Part shown: positions 16,806-24,474 of the stretch, piece by piece
Position numbering within the stretch: the stretch's first letter is position 1
Layout: every line of letters starts with the position of its first letter
Virus record (IMG/VR): IMGVR_UViG_3300047551_001398
Span: 1 to 34,608 of that record
Origin: a virus
Length of the DNA: 34,608 nucleotides
Reading direction: 5' to 3' (one strand)
Translations under genes and position numbers: made by a program
The notes under the pieces: generated by a model
Database searches by the model: none
Seen by the model: only the letters and a program-made list of their open reading frames with translations
What the model was told of the DNA's origin: nothing

Positions 16806-17278
16806 GAAAGCAATTTGCAGAACTTCTTTACGATGCTATGGCAGCAAACTCAAAAATTTATCTAATAACTGGAGACTTGGGTTACGGGCTCTGGGATAAA
16901 ATTCGAGATGATTACAAGGACAGATTTTATAATGTTGGATCATCCGAAATGGCTATGATGGGTATGGCTATAGGATTGGCTATGGACGGAAAGATTCCGT
17001 TTGTATACTCTATTAGCCCGTTTGCAATCTACAGACCTTTTGAAATGATAAGAAACTATCTTAGCCACGAAAAAATTTCAGTCAATATTATTGGTGGTGG
17101 CAGAGACAAAGATTATGGATACTTGGGATTCTCGCATTGGGCTGAGGATGATAAAAAAATAATGAGAACTCTAGACAATTTGCGAGTTTTACATCCTGAA
17201 ACTGTAGAAGACATGGTGAAGCAATTTGGTGAAATTTTAATAAATCCTCAACCAACTTATATGAATCTCCGAAAATGA
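16802..17278 (+). CDS. Split transketolase, C-terminal (pyrimidine-binding) subunit
   Basis: 158 residues that match the transketolase pyrimidine domain only; the usual third (C-terminal Rossmann-like) domain is absent. Y-LITGDLGYG near 20-29, YNVGSSEMAMMGMAIGLAM with the cofactor-activating Glu E49, then FVYSISPFAIYRPFEMIRNYL, equivalent to the F-x2-F-x2-R-x-x-EQIR helix of transketolase and DXS. Start overlaps the N-subunit stop by 4 bases (ATGA), so a 1:1 complex is expected. The short form suggests a minimal heterotetramer. Confidence 0.85.
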   Translation: MRKQFAELLYDAMAANSKIYLITGDLGYGLWDKIRDDYKDRFYNVGSSEMAMMGMAIGLAMDGKIPFVYSISPFAIYRPFEMIRNYLSHEKISVNIIGGGRDKDYGYLGFSHWAEDDKKIMRTLDNLRVLHPETVEDMVKQFGEILINPQPTYMNLRK

Positions 17279-18060
17279 AGAAGCCAACTGTTTTGATAAC
17301 TGGAGGTAACGGTTATATTGCCAAAAGTCTTAATCGTGAACTTTGTTCCCGTTATGATGTCACTACTATTTCTAGAGCAAATTTTGATCTTTCTGATACT
17401 GATGCACTAAACAATTGGTTTTCAGGTAAAATTTTTGATGTGGTTATTCATGCTGCTGCAACAGGAGGTAGTCGTCTTAAATCTGATAGCCACCATGTCT
17501 GCGATCAAAATGTGAAAATGTATCGTAATATGCTTGCAAACCGAGATAGGTTTGGAAGGTTAATACACTTTGGTTCTGGTGCAGAATTATTTCATCAGAC
17601 ACAATATAGTCTAAGCAAAACAGAAATAGCAAAGTCTATACAAGACACTGAGCAGTTTTACAACATAAGAATATTTGGTGTGTTTGATGAAAATGAACTT
17701 GAAACTCGTTTCATACGATCAAGCATAACTCGTTATTTGAATCACGAACCAATACAGATACACACCAACAGAGTTATGGATTTTTTCTATATGAAAGATT
17801 TGGTATCTTTGGTTGAATTTTACATCAACGATTTAAATCCAAGCAAAGAAGTTAACTGCTCTTATGAACAAAAATATACTCTGAAAAACATAGCCAAACT
17901 TATAAATTTCATGGGAGATCATACTGTTCCTATCATTGTTCAAAACCCAACAAACTTGGAGTTTTACTGTGGCGAAAGTAATCTGCCAGAAATAGATACC
18001 TATGGTCTTGAAGCCGGTGTTGAATTGACTTACAAAGAACTTTTTAGAATGAGGAAATAA
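17275..18060 (+). CDS. NAD(P)-dependent epimerase/reductase (extended SDR)
   Basis: 261 residues. Nucleotide-binding ITGGNGYIA (8-16), VVIHAAATGG, IHFGSGAELF in the position of the catalytic Ser/Thr strand, YSLSK (Y111, K115) and IRIFGVFDENE. Resembles GDP-fucose-synthase or RmlD-like epimerase/reductases, but the C-terminal half is short and diverged. It probably epimerises or reduces a keto sugar made by the 4,6-dehydratase, 3-dehydrase or transketolase. Coupled by ATGA to the transketolase subunit. AT-rich. Confidence 0.75.
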   Translation: MKKPTVLITGGNGYIAKSLNRELCSRYDVTTISRANFDLSDTDALNNWFSGKIFDVVIHAAATGGSRLKSDSHHVCDQNVKMYRNMLANRDRFGRLIHFGSGAELFHQTQYSLSKTEIAKSIQDTEQFYNIRIFGVFDENELETRFIRSSITRYLNHEPIQIHTNRVMDFFYMKDLVSLVEFYINDLNPSKEVNCSYEQKYTLKNIAKLINFMGDHTVPIIVQNPTNLEFYCGESNLPEIDTYGLEAGVELTYKELFRMRK

Positions 18061-18061
18061 A

Positions 18062-19009
18062 ATGGCAGAGAATGCAGTTATAATCTATATGTCTCGAATG
18101 AGAGACATCCCCCTTCTGTTCAGGAGCATATCTCTCCTGTGCATGAATTTTAGTAAAGCCAAAGAGTATCCGATAGTTGTCTTTCACGATGATATTGATA
18201 AGCCCACCATAGCAAATTTAATGGTGGCTCTACACAGACAATTGGGATATTTTCCAAATATAAAATTTGAACTGTTGACATTTGAGATGCCGTCTTGGGT
18301 TTCTACTGACCCAAACATGTACACTGTGTCTTTGAATGAGGCATGGATGGGATATCGACATATGTGTAGATTCCACTCTGGTGGAATTTATATGGATTCT
18401 AGACTACAGAATTACGATTACTACTGGAGACTTGATTCGGATTCTTATCTGTTCTCTCCAATTAATTACGATCCATTTGAAAAGATGCGTACTAATGGAT
18501 ACGAGTACGCATACATGTGTGATGAAGAAGGCGAAATACCCCGAGTAGTTGAGGGATTATGGGAAGAAACTGAGCGGTTTATGCAGGATAACAATATTCC
18601 CATGACCGAGTACTTCAAGAGTCGATTGGTTGATGGTAAATGGAACTATAATATGTTCTACACCAACTTTGAAATCGCCAAGTTCTCTTTCTTCCGCAGT
18701 AAAGAGTATATGGCGTATTTTAATCAACTAGACAAGACTGGTAATTTTTATTATAAGCGTTGGGGAGATGCCCCAATCCATTGGCTAGGTGTACGAATGC
18801 TAATGGATCCTAACAAGGTTTGGGCTGTTAAGGATATCACCTATCAGCACAATGCTTGGATGCGTAATTTGAGTGCTATTCCCAATAAGGAAATACCACA
18901 AGCCGTTTTGAATATAATAAATGGTGACGAGTACAGAAAGCAAAGATTGCTTTACGGTATGAATCGCTATTTAACTACTGGTGTAGATAAACTTAATTGG
19001 GGAGAATGA
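18062..19009 (+). CDS. GT15-like (Kre2/Mnt1-type) glycosyltransferase, copy 2
   Basis: 315 residues, the stronger of the two GT15 matches. AVIIYMSRMRD, VVFHDDI, GYRHMCRFHSGG, YYWRLDSDSYLF (D125/D127), YTNFEIAKFSFFRSKEYMAYF (E204 at the Kre2 nucleophile position), GNFYYKRWGDAPIHWLGV (W234-G235-D236). The RWGDAP-[IV]-H string is nearly the same as in fungal alpha-1,2-mannosyltransferases. It aligns along its length with the 10189 protein, so the pair arose by duplication and divergence. No signal or membrane anchor. ATG lies 2 bases after the previous stop. Confidence 0.8.
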   Translation: MAENAVIIYMSRMRDIPLLFRSISLLCMNFSKAKEYPIVVFHDDIDKPTIANLMVALHRQLGYFPNIKFELLTFEMPSWVSTDPNMYTVSLNEAWMGYRHMCRFHSGGIYMDSRLQNYDYYWRLDSDSYLFSPINYDPFEKMRTNGYEYAYMCDEEGEIPRVVEGLWEETERFMQDNNIPMTEYFKSRLVDGKWNYNMFYTNFEIAKFSFFRSKEYMAYFNQLDKTGNFYYKRWGDAPIHWLGVRMLMDPNKVWAVKDITYQHNAWMRNLSAIPNKEIPQAVLNIINGDEYRKQRLLYGMNRYLTTGVDKLNWGE

Positions 19010-19010
19010 T

Positions 19011-19613
19011 ATGTATTCACAAGCATTTCAAGATGAATTTGTTGATATCGTTCTGAATGGTCAGACTGAAGGTTACTTTGTTGATGTTGGTGGTGCGTGT
19101 GATGACCACAAAAATGGAAGCAACAGTTTGATGTTTGAGGAGAGAGGATGGAAGGGAGTTATTGTAGATTCAGAAGCACATAGAATGGTTGGAAGATCGT
19201 GTCTTTGTGTATCGAGTTGGATTGGAGATGGTAGTGAAAACACAAAACTGCTTGGTGAAGTTTTAAAGCAAAATCAAGTTCCCACTATAGTTGATTATCT
19301 TTCGATTGATATTGAAGGGCAGGACTACAACGCTGTGAAATCTTTTGTTGAGTCTGGATTTACTTTCAAAGTGGCAACAATTGAACATAACTTATATTCT
19401 CGAAATCCTGGAGTGGATCAGTTAAAGGCTAATATTTTCAACTTGCTTGCTTCCAACGGTTATGTTAGAATAGTAGACAACGCGGGTCATACAGCAACTA
19501 AAAAGAATCTAAACTCAGGTTGGCCTTTTGAAGACTGGTACATAAACCCGAAGTATGTGAACTATCTAGAAACCGTCAAGAAATTAAAGAGTTTACGAGA
19601 AGCATCAGTATGA
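19011..19613 (+). CDS. FkbM-like SAM-dependent methyltransferase
   Basis: 200 residues with the FkbM (Methyltransf_21) pattern: SQAFQDEFV at the start, FVDVGGACD (23-31) as the AdoMet motif, NSLMFEERGWKGVIVD (38-53), then DYLSIDIEGQDYNAV (95-109) and a long C-terminal strand. These enzymes O-methylate sugars in O-antigens and natural products. It is the second methyltransferase of the island and lies between a GT15 copy and the 19610 transferase. Overlaps the next gene by 4 bases (ATGA). Confidence 0.8.
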   Translation: MYSQAFQDEFVDIVLNGQTEGYFVDVGGACDDHKNGSNSLMFEERGWKGVIVDSEAHRMVGRSCLCVSSWIGDGSENTKLLGEVLKQNQVPTIVDYLSIDIEGQDYNAVKSFVESGFTFKVATIEHNLYSRNPGVDQLKANIFNLLASNGYVRIVDNAGHTATKKNLNSGWPFEDWYINPKYVNYLETVKKLKSLREASV

Positions 19614-20518
19614 GAATTGACAAGGTTGTATTTTCTTGTTCCGAGGCTTTCAGTCCTTGGTGGAATATTCAATCCAAAATTTGGAAAACCAAATTTGGAA
19701 TTGAGCCAGTTTGTCTTCTGTTCGGAGATAAGAAGAACTGTCCTGTTTCGGAAGAGTACGGAAATATTGTGGAAATGCAGTACAACCCAACTTTGCCTAA
19801 AATCATACAGATACAGTTTTCAAAATTCTACTACCCAAAAACAGAACCCGATACCACATGGATCATCGGTGACATGGATCAGATACCACTACAGACAGAG
19901 TATTTTTTGGATGGATTAGAATCTGTTTCCGAGGATGCGTATGCTAATCTAAATTATACTTTAACTGCTCAGATGCGTCCAGGAATTCGTTCTGATGGAT
20001 ATCCTGGTATTCCCGCAGACTCGTTTGTTAAACGCGGCGGTGCGGTGAATGGTGGTTATGATCTTCCCGGTCACTATCATGTCGCTAAAGGTAAATTGTT
20101 TGAAGAATTGTTCTTTAAAGACAAGACATTTGAAGAAGTAGTTCGTTATGTTATGGAGTCTAAGCGATACGGTTTTCACACGGAAGAATCTCAAAAAACT
20201 TTAACCAAAGCCATACATGGAGAGTTTTGGGTTGCCGAAGAGAGTTACACATCCGAACAACTGTGGTATGGTTTGCGTCGTGGTATTGTTAAAGAATTCT
20301 ATGGTAAAGAGTATCATATTTGGAATCAAAAGATTGACCGAGTAGGAAGATTGGTAGATTCAAACGGAAAATGGATTCCTCAATGGAATGGCACAAATTA
20401 TATTTACGATGAGGCTAAACTTCGTAACAAAGGATATATGGATTTACATTGCCATCGTCCTTACCATGAGCAAGAAAAGGCTATGCTTAAAATTTTAGAG
20501 ATTGCGAGGATGATATGA
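19610..20518 (+). CDS. Putative glycosyltransferase-like protein, tandem copy A
   Basis: 302 residues, same family as the next gene. Shared blocks: KVVFSCSEAFSPWWNIQSKIW at the N-terminus, TTWIIGDMDQIPLQ around 83-96 with a GDMD metal-like site, LPGHYHVAKGKLFE, AEESYTSEQLWY and an IDR...WNG...DLHCHRPY end. A DxD-like motif, a Trp-rich body and the surroundings point to a GT-A enzyme, but I cannot name a family. Less AT-rich than copy B. Coupled by ATGA on both sides. Confidence 0.6.
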   Translation: MRIDKVVFSCSEAFSPWWNIQSKIWKTKFGIEPVCLLFGDKKNCPVSEEYGNIVEMQYNPTLPKIIQIQFSKFYYPKTEPDTTWIIGDMDQIPLQTEYFLDGLESVSEDAYANLNYTLTAQMRPGIRSDGYPGIPADSFVKRGGAVNGGYDLPGHYHVAKGKLFEELFFKDKTFEEVVRYVMESKRYGFHTEESQKTLTKAIHGEFWVAEESYTSEQLWYGLRRGIVKEFYGKEYHIWNQKIDRVGRLVDSNGKWIPQWNGTNYIYDEAKLRNKGYMDLHCHRPYHEQEKAMLKILEIARMI

Positions 20519-21453
20519 AGATTGATAAAATTGTTTTTTCTGCTACTGAAAAGTATAGTCCATTTTGGAACTATCAATCAAAAGTTTGGAATAAACTTGG
20601 TGTAACTCCTGTGTTATTGCTTTGGGGAGAAGTGAAAAATACTACAGTTGATGACACTTACGGAGAAGTTATAGAAAAAAAATATTCTGATGATGCTATA
20701 AAATCTCTTCAAATGACTTGGAGCAAATTTTATCATACAAGCACAGAACCAGAAACAACTTGGTTGATAGGAGATATTGATTTATTTCCTTTACAAAGTA
20801 ACTATTTTCTGTCAAATCTAAAAGATATTTCTAATGATTCTTATGCACATTTAGCCTGTAGACATCAAACTCGCCACGAACCTCCAGCATATTTTGATGG
20901 AAAGGGCAGCGAATTAACTGGTGGTCAAAACCTTCCTGCGTATTATCATTTGGCTAAGGGAAAAATTTTTGACTCTGTTTATAAATTTACATCCACTAAC
21001 TTTTTAGAGTATGTTAACACAATAGTTTCTCAAAAAGTATATGGAAGGGGCATACCACAAGAGTATATGAGATTAACTCCAAAACAAATCGCAAGCAGCA
21101 TGAACTCTTTAGGAACTAATTTAGGAGCCAAACATTCCATAGAACCATTTTGGTGTGCAGACGAAAGTTATTCTTCAACCATGTTATGGAACGCTATTAT
21201 TAATAAACTTGTAAATTTTACAGGTTTAAATTTTTCTGTGGCAAATCCCAATCCTTATTTGTGGAATAGAATAGACCGATGTAATTGGGATGGCTCTGAT
21301 TATTCGTTTGTTGATCTAAAAAGATTGCGTAATAATCAATATATTGATTTTCATTCTGTAGGCCCATCTGAGTCTATGGATAATATAGTTGCTTCTTTTG
21401 ATAAAATTGAACATCCTTTAAAGCAAATACTGAGTGTTGCAGGAATGCTATGA
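20515..21453 (+). CDS. Putative glycosyltransferase-like protein, tandem copy B
   Basis: 312 residues, diverged paralogue of the gene before it (KIVFSATEKYSPFWNYQSKVW; TTWLIGDIDLFPLQ; LPAYYHLAKGKIF; ADESYSSTMLW; WNRIDR). It has a ~25-residue insert near the middle (YMRLTPKQIASSMNSLG). Base composition is much more AT-rich than copy A, so the two may have been acquired from different phage backgrounds rather than duplicated in place recently. Likely transfers a different sugar or uses a different acceptor. ATGA coupling at both ends. Confidence 0.6.
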   Translation: MKIDKIVFSATEKYSPFWNYQSKVWNKLGVTPVLLLWGEVKNTTVDDTYGEVIEKKYSDDAIKSLQMTWSKFYHTSTEPETTWLIGDIDLFPLQSNYFLSNLKDISNDSYAHLACRHQTRHEPPAYFDGKGSELTGGQNLPAYYHLAKGKIFDSVYKFTSTNFLEYVNTIVSQKVYGRGIPQEYMRLTPKQIASSMNSLGTNLGAKHSIEPFWCADESYSSTMLWNAIINKLVNFTGLNFSVANPNPYLWNRIDRCNWDGSDYSFVDLKRLRNNQYIDFHSVGPSESMDNIVASFDKIEHPLKQILSVAGML

Positions 21454-22856
21454 ACTTAGTTTGTATTTCTGGCAGTTCAGGAGTAGGTAAAACTACCGTA
21501 TCAAAACTGATACAATCTGTGCTTGGAACCAAAGAGTGTTTATGTCTAAGCGGAGATGATCTTCACCGGTGGGAAAGAAACGATCCCATGTGGAAAATCA
21601 AAACTCACCTAGATCCTCAGTCAAATGATCTTGAGATGGGGTATGCTCATTTGTTGGAATTATCCAACGGCAACTCTATAATCCGAAAGATTTACAATCA
21701 CGATACCGGTAAGTTTGATTTTGCCGCAACCATTTCTCCAAAACCTTGGGTTGTATACGAGGGGCTTCATGCTTTGTACCATAGACCAACAGCAGACATG
21801 GCAACTCTTAAGATTTTCGTAGACACAGATGAAACCCTAAAAACCGAGTGGAAAATTAAAAGAGACACTAAAAAAAGAGGATATACCGAGAAGCAAGTCA
21901 TAGAGATGATGAAGCGTAGAAAGATTGATGAGGATCGCTTCGTAACAGTTCAAAAGAAAGAAGCAGATATCGTTATAAAGTTTACTCGCAACCGAGATGC
22001 TTCTGTTTCTTTAGACTATGTTTCTGTTAACGGTAGAGGAGTGGAATTGATGGAAACCGTCAAAGAGTTCTACGATTCCATGATGGACTTTATGAGCGTC
22101 TGTAAATGGCTATCTCTTGATCCGGCATTAGTTCAAGGTAGAGGGGGCAATGTTTCCGTGAAGTCTGATAGTGGCTTATTGATTAAAGCATCTGGTGCTA
22201 AAATGGCTGATGTAAATCTACATCACGGGTTTTGTGTGTGTGACTTTAATAAATCTATACCAAACGAGTTTCAAAATGAGGACGAGTATACCAATTGGGT
22301 TCAGAGTTCAAACAAAACCGGTGAACATAGACCATCTATGGAAACTGGATTTCATGCTTTGCTAACAGACCGAGTGGTGATTCATACACACCCAATTCAT
22401 TTGAACGCAATTTTGTGCAGTAAAGAAGGCAAGTCCTTGATTGCCAATTTGTTTTCTGATATGACCTACGAGTATGTGGAGTATGTTAAGCCTGGCTCTT
22501 GTTTGATGTCTAAAATTTCCACAGATAAGAGTGTGTTCTTTCTTGAAAATCACGGACTTATTGTTACGGCTAAGGATGCACAAGAAGCGTTTGAAACCAC
22601 GGAGAGAATCAATAGTAGATGCAAAAGGTGGTTAAGTAATCATGTTGAATCGTTTGTTGATACTGAAGAAAGTGAAACAGTAAACTCTCCACTTTTTCCT
22701 GATGCTGCTGTATTTCCAAACGAAATGCAGTCAACCAACAACTACATACTAGGTCTGTTGACAGGAGCATGTTTAACACCTAAATTTTTAAGCATGAGTG
22801 AGATTGAATCTCTGAACGCCATGCCTTCGGAGAAATACAGAAAGGCTTTAGTATGA
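21450..22856 (+). CDS. Fusion of a uridine-kinase-like P-loop kinase with a class II aldolase
   Basis: 468 residues. Residues 1-~190: P-loop kinase of the uridine kinase/phosphoribulokinase type, with Walker A GSSGVGKTT (8-16), LSGDDLHRW, YEGLHALYH and a lid-like RDTKKRGY. Residues ~205-440: class II aldolase/adducin fold, with QGRGGNVSVK (phosphate site, ~229-238), SGAKM, PSMETGFHALL (catalytic Glu E298), IHTHPIH (metal His H312/H314) and ENHGLIV (third metal His, ~H368). Active-site residues look intact in both halves. A phosphorylated hydroxy-sugar made by the kinase could be the aldolase substrate, or the reverse. ATGA couples it to both neighbours, the next being a nucleotidyltransferase. 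Confidence 0.85.
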   Translation: MNLVCISGSSGVGKTTVSKLIQSVLGTKECLCLSGDDLHRWERNDPMWKIKTHLDPQSNDLEMGYAHLLELSNGNSIIRKIYNHDTGKFDFAATISPKPWVVYEGLHALYHRPTADMATLKIFVDTDETLKTEWKIKRDTKKRGYTEKQVIEMMKRRKIDEDRFVTVQKKEADIVIKFTRNRDASVSLDYVSVNGRGVELMETVKEFYDSMMDFMSVCKWLSLDPALVQGRGGNVSVKSDSGLLIKASGAKMADVNLHHGFCVCDFNKSIPNEFQNEDEYTNWVQSSNKTGEHRPSMETGFHALLTDRVVIHTHPIHLNAILCSKEGKSLIANLFSDMTYEYVEYVKPGSCLMSKISTDKSVFFLENHGLIVTAKDAQEAFETTERINSRCKRWLSNHVESFVDTEESETVNSPLFPDAAVFPNEMQSTNNYILGLLTGACLTPKFLSMSEIESLNAMPSEKYRKALV

Positions 22857-23677
22857 AAATTATTGTGCCTATGGCAGGAACAGGTAATCGTTTTGTTGAG
22901 AAGGGATACAAAGATCCCAAGCCTCTGATTCGGGTGAACGGGAAAAGAATCATTGAATACATTCTAGAGATGTTTGATCCAAATGATGAGATTGTATTCA
23001 TCTGCAATGATACTCATTTAGCCACAACTGATATGCGAGATGTGCTTCTGAGTTTGAAGCCAAACGCTACGATTGTATCCATGCCACAGCACAAGTTGGG
23101 CCCTGTATGGACTGTTAAAGCGGTATACGAACATATTAAAGACGATGAAGAAGTTATTGTTTCATACTGTGATAATCCACACCTTTGGAGCATGGAAGAT
23201 TTTAGAGATCATGTTAAACGATATCAAATGGACGGGTGTATTCTTACTCACACAGGATTTCACCCGCACACCTTAGCAAACACCAAAATGGCATTTGTGA
23301 AAGATGTCGCAGGAACACCATACATTACCGAAATCAAAGAAAAGGCTTGCTATACTGATAATCCGATGAATGAGCATGCTTCTACTGGCATGTATTACTT
23401 CAAGCGTGGCTCGGATATCAAGAAGTATTTTGATCTTGCGATGGAGCGAGGTGTACAGTATAATGGCGAGTTCTATGTTACATTGGTTTACAACTTACTG
23501 ATTCAAGACGGGCTAAAGGTTGGGTATTACGATACTCCGTTTGTTACCGTGTTTGGAACTCCTGAAGAAGTGGAGAACTTTGAGGCTTGGGCAACCATAA
23601 CCCGAGGCAAGCAAGTAAAGTCTGTAGATGATCTGATTAACTGCTATCTGTATTGGGACTCGTATCACAATGACTAA
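22853..23677 (+). CDS. Sugar-1-phosphate nucleotidyltransferase
   Basis: 274 residues of the NTP_transferase fold. N-terminal IIVPMAGTGNRFVEKGYKDPKPLIRVNGK carries the G-x-G-x-R nucleotide-binding signature and the PKPLI motif. Further on, VSYCDNPHLW is the metal-binding D region, then EIKEKACYTDNPMNEHASTGMYYFK and NGEFYVTLVYNLL as in glucose-1-P thymidylyl/cytidylyltransferase-like enzymes. It would activate a sugar phosphate to NDP-sugar for the island's dehydratases and transferases. The sugar and base are not evident. Overlaps the HAD gene by 8 bases. Confidence 0.85.
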   Translation: MKIIVPMAGTGNRFVEKGYKDPKPLIRVNGKRIIEYILEMFDPNDEIVFICNDTHLATTDMRDVLLSLKPNATIVSMPQHKLGPVWTVKAVYEHIKDDEEVIVSYCDNPHLWSMEDFRDHVKRYQMDGCILTHTGFHPHTLANTKMAFVKDVAGTPYITEIKEKACYTDNPMNEHASTGMYYFKRGSDIKKYFDLAMERGVQYNGEFYVTLVYNLLIQDGLKVGYYDTPFVTVFGTPEEVENFEAWATITRGKQVKSVDDLINCYLYWDSYHND

Positions 23678-23972
23678 GATTATATTTGTTGATATTGATG
23701 AAACCATTTGTATTACTCCTGATCATCCTCGGGAGTATAAGAAGGCAAAGCCTATTCCTGAAAACATAGAAAAGATCAATCGTTTATACGATGCGGGAAA
23801 CACCATCATCTATTGGACGGCTAGAGGCAGTAGAAGTGGTATAGATTGGTATGATCTAACCAAGCAACAGTTGGAAGATTGGGGAGCAAAGCACCATGAT
23901 CTTCGCTGTGACAAGCCGTATTATGATATGTTCGTTGAAGATCGTAGTATTAGAATCGAGGAGTTATCGTGA
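23670..23972 (+). CDS. HAD-family phosphatase (small)
   Basis: 100 residues. HAD motif I FVDIDETI with D8 nucleophile and D10; motif II YWTARG (Thr); motif III Lys region around KPYYDMFVEDR with the acidic D residues of motif IV. No cap domain, so a C0-type HAD likely acting on a sugar phosphate or accessible group. Small HAD phosphatases next to nucleotidyltransferases are common in capsule loci. Coupled by GTGA to the next gene. Confidence 0.85.
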   Translation: MTKIIFVDIDETICITPDHPREYKKAKPIPENIEKINRLYDAGNTIIYWTARGSRSGIDWYDLTKQQLEDWGAKHHDLRCDKPYYDMFVEDRSIRIEELS

Positions 23973-24439
23973 TTTACATTTCTCACCGAGGCAATCTTGA
24001 CGGAGTTAAGCCAGAACTAGAAAACACACCAGAGTATATCGACTCTGCTCTAGAGCAAGCGTTTGATGTGGAAATAGATTTGCGTATGCGAGATGGTGTT
24101 CCGCACCTTGGTCACGATTACGCTCAGTATCCTGTAAGCCTTCAATGGTTGCTTGATCGTAAAGAACAGTTGTGGATTCATGTTAAAGAATTTAAAGCGT
24201 TGGCTTGGCTACACCAAACTCCAAACTCACATGAAATTTTTAGATTCTTTTGCCACGAGGGAGATCGCTATACTTTGGTAAGCCGAGGTTGGATATGGTC
24301 TCACGATTTAACAAATCCGATGATGAAAAATTGTGTAATTCCTTTGCTAACTAAAGAGTCTGTAGCCGCACACACTTATAACGGATTTGGAGCAGTTTGT
24401 TCGGATTTTATATACGATTGTCAGAAAAAGTTTGCTTGA
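23969..24439 (+). CDS. Glycerophosphodiester phosphodiesterase-like protein
   Basis: 156 residues, shorter than typical GDPDs (~240). The front half of the TIM barrel is clear: ISHRGNLDG with H6/R7, ENTPEYIDSAL, FDVEIDLRMRDG (E35 and D37 metal ligands) and VPHLGHD (catalytic His H49). The back half is abbreviated. It may hydrolyse or transfer a glycerophosphate-like group in the sugar pathway; similar small GDPD-like proteins sit next to nucleotidyltransferase/HAD pairs in glycan loci. GTG start at 23969. Its TGA stop is part of the -35 box of the gene 41 promoter. Confidence 0.7.
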   Translation: MIYISHRGNLDGVKPELENTPEYIDSALEQAFDVEIDLRMRDGVPHLGHDYAQYPVSLQWLLDRKEQLWIHVKEFKALAWLHQTPNSHEIFRFFCHEGDRYTLVSRGWIWSHDLTNPMMKNCVIPLLTKESVAAHTYNGFGAVCSDFIYDCQKKFA

Positions 24440-24463
24440 CTTTTACGAGATTTAGCGTATAAT
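24436..24463 (+). promoter_or_regulatory. Sigma70-type promoter for gene 41
   Basis: TTGACT (24436-24441), 16-base spacer, TATAAT (24458-24463). Expected start near 24470, only about 5 bases before the gp41 ATG at 24475, with no Shine-Dalgarno between. The stop TGA of the previous gene (24437-24439) is inside the -35 box. Confidence 0.8.
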
Positions 24464-24474
24464 AATTGTTCTTC

